Positions 63,973-64,000 of a DNA stretch of 64,000 nt are shown here, piece by piece. The notes beneath the pieces are model-generated. The model worked only from the letters and a program-made list of their open reading frames with translations, was not told the DNA's origin and ran no database searches. This DNA is from Ohtaekwangia koreensis (lineage in GTDB: Bacteria; Bacteroidota; Bacteroidia; Cytophagales; Cyclobacteriaceae), in contig NZ_FUZU01000002.1 in NCBI RefSeq assembly GCF_900167975.1, positions 69,501 through 133,500 of the forward strand, written 5' to 3'. A program made the translations under genes and the position numbers. Positions within the stretch are counted from its first letter, which is position 1, and every line of letters begins with the position of its first letter.

Positions 63973-64000
63973 TTCTATACTATATAAGAGATAGTGGAGA

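Noticed and set aside
1-64000. tRNA genes, CRISPR arrays, insertion sequences, prophage
   Set aside because: No cloverleaf with a T-loop GGTTCGAATCC-type motif, no regularly spaced repeat and no transposase or integrase was recognised on reading; a dedicated tRNA scan would settle the first.

Overview
The window reads as a chromosomal segment of a Bacteroidota bacterium, most likely of the Cytophagales type (inference). Supporting signs are the phylum promoter element TAnnTTTG in front of several genes, weak or absent Shine-Dalgarno sequences, many MKK-type signal peptides, 800-residue FtsX permeases, LytS/LytTR pairs, an AccD without its zinc-finger cysteines, an S16 protein with a long Ala/Glu/Lys tail, and a malic enzyme fused to a phosphotransacetylase-like domain. 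No tRNA, rRNA, CRISPR array, insertion sequence or prophage was recognised. Most genes are ordinary core metabolism, translation and envelope genes.

Layout. 1-6 kb: rmuC (cut by the window edge), ornithine aminotransferase, an RlmB-type rRNA methyltransferase and malic enzyme. 6-14.3 kb: the most unusual region, all leftward. It holds four tightly packed genes, a lysin-like CHAP/peptidoglycan-binding protein, a three-helix membrane protein, a patatin phospholipase and an M19 dipeptidase, followed by a 1324-residue membrane protein with a sensor-like region and a degenerate P-loop domain. 14.5-25.6 kb: secreted or envelope genes (an EEP-family hydrolase, an Omp85-like barrel, a porin, a Cache-HAMP-GAF protein, an FtsX permease, a Cys-rich mini-protein, a SPASM radical SAM protein, a DUF4105 protein). 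25.7-32.7 kb: a 2-oxoglutarate dehydrogenase operon, sucA-sucB-(two envelope genes)-lpdA, preceded by a candidate structured RNA with its own terminator.

33-38 kb: an XRE regulator, the conserved rpsP-rimM-trmD-rplS cluster, class I aldolase and accD. 38-47 kb: a second FtsX permease, an FAD amine oxidase, a NadR-type kinase with an MFS exporter and a DUF2721 protein, a small secreted protein and a LytS/LytTR pair. 47-56.7 kb: ferrochelatase, a PAS histidine kinase overlapping a GNAT-like gene, a YdeI-type protein, a second XRE regulator divergent from a STAS-like gene, purN, a thioesterase and small envelope or metabolic genes. 56.8-64 kb: a second LytTR/LytS pair, a carboxypeptidase-regulatory-like protein, an aspartate aminotransferase, recR, clpS and a sodium:solute symporter.

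Points most worth following: the phospholipase/peptidase cassette and its possible sensor; the envelope gene pair inside the 2-oxoglutarate dehydrogenase operon; a shared TTTACG-type palindrome in front of both XRE paralogues; a candidate 6S-like RNA; and a strong habit of placing the Ile codon ATA after a codon that ends in T.
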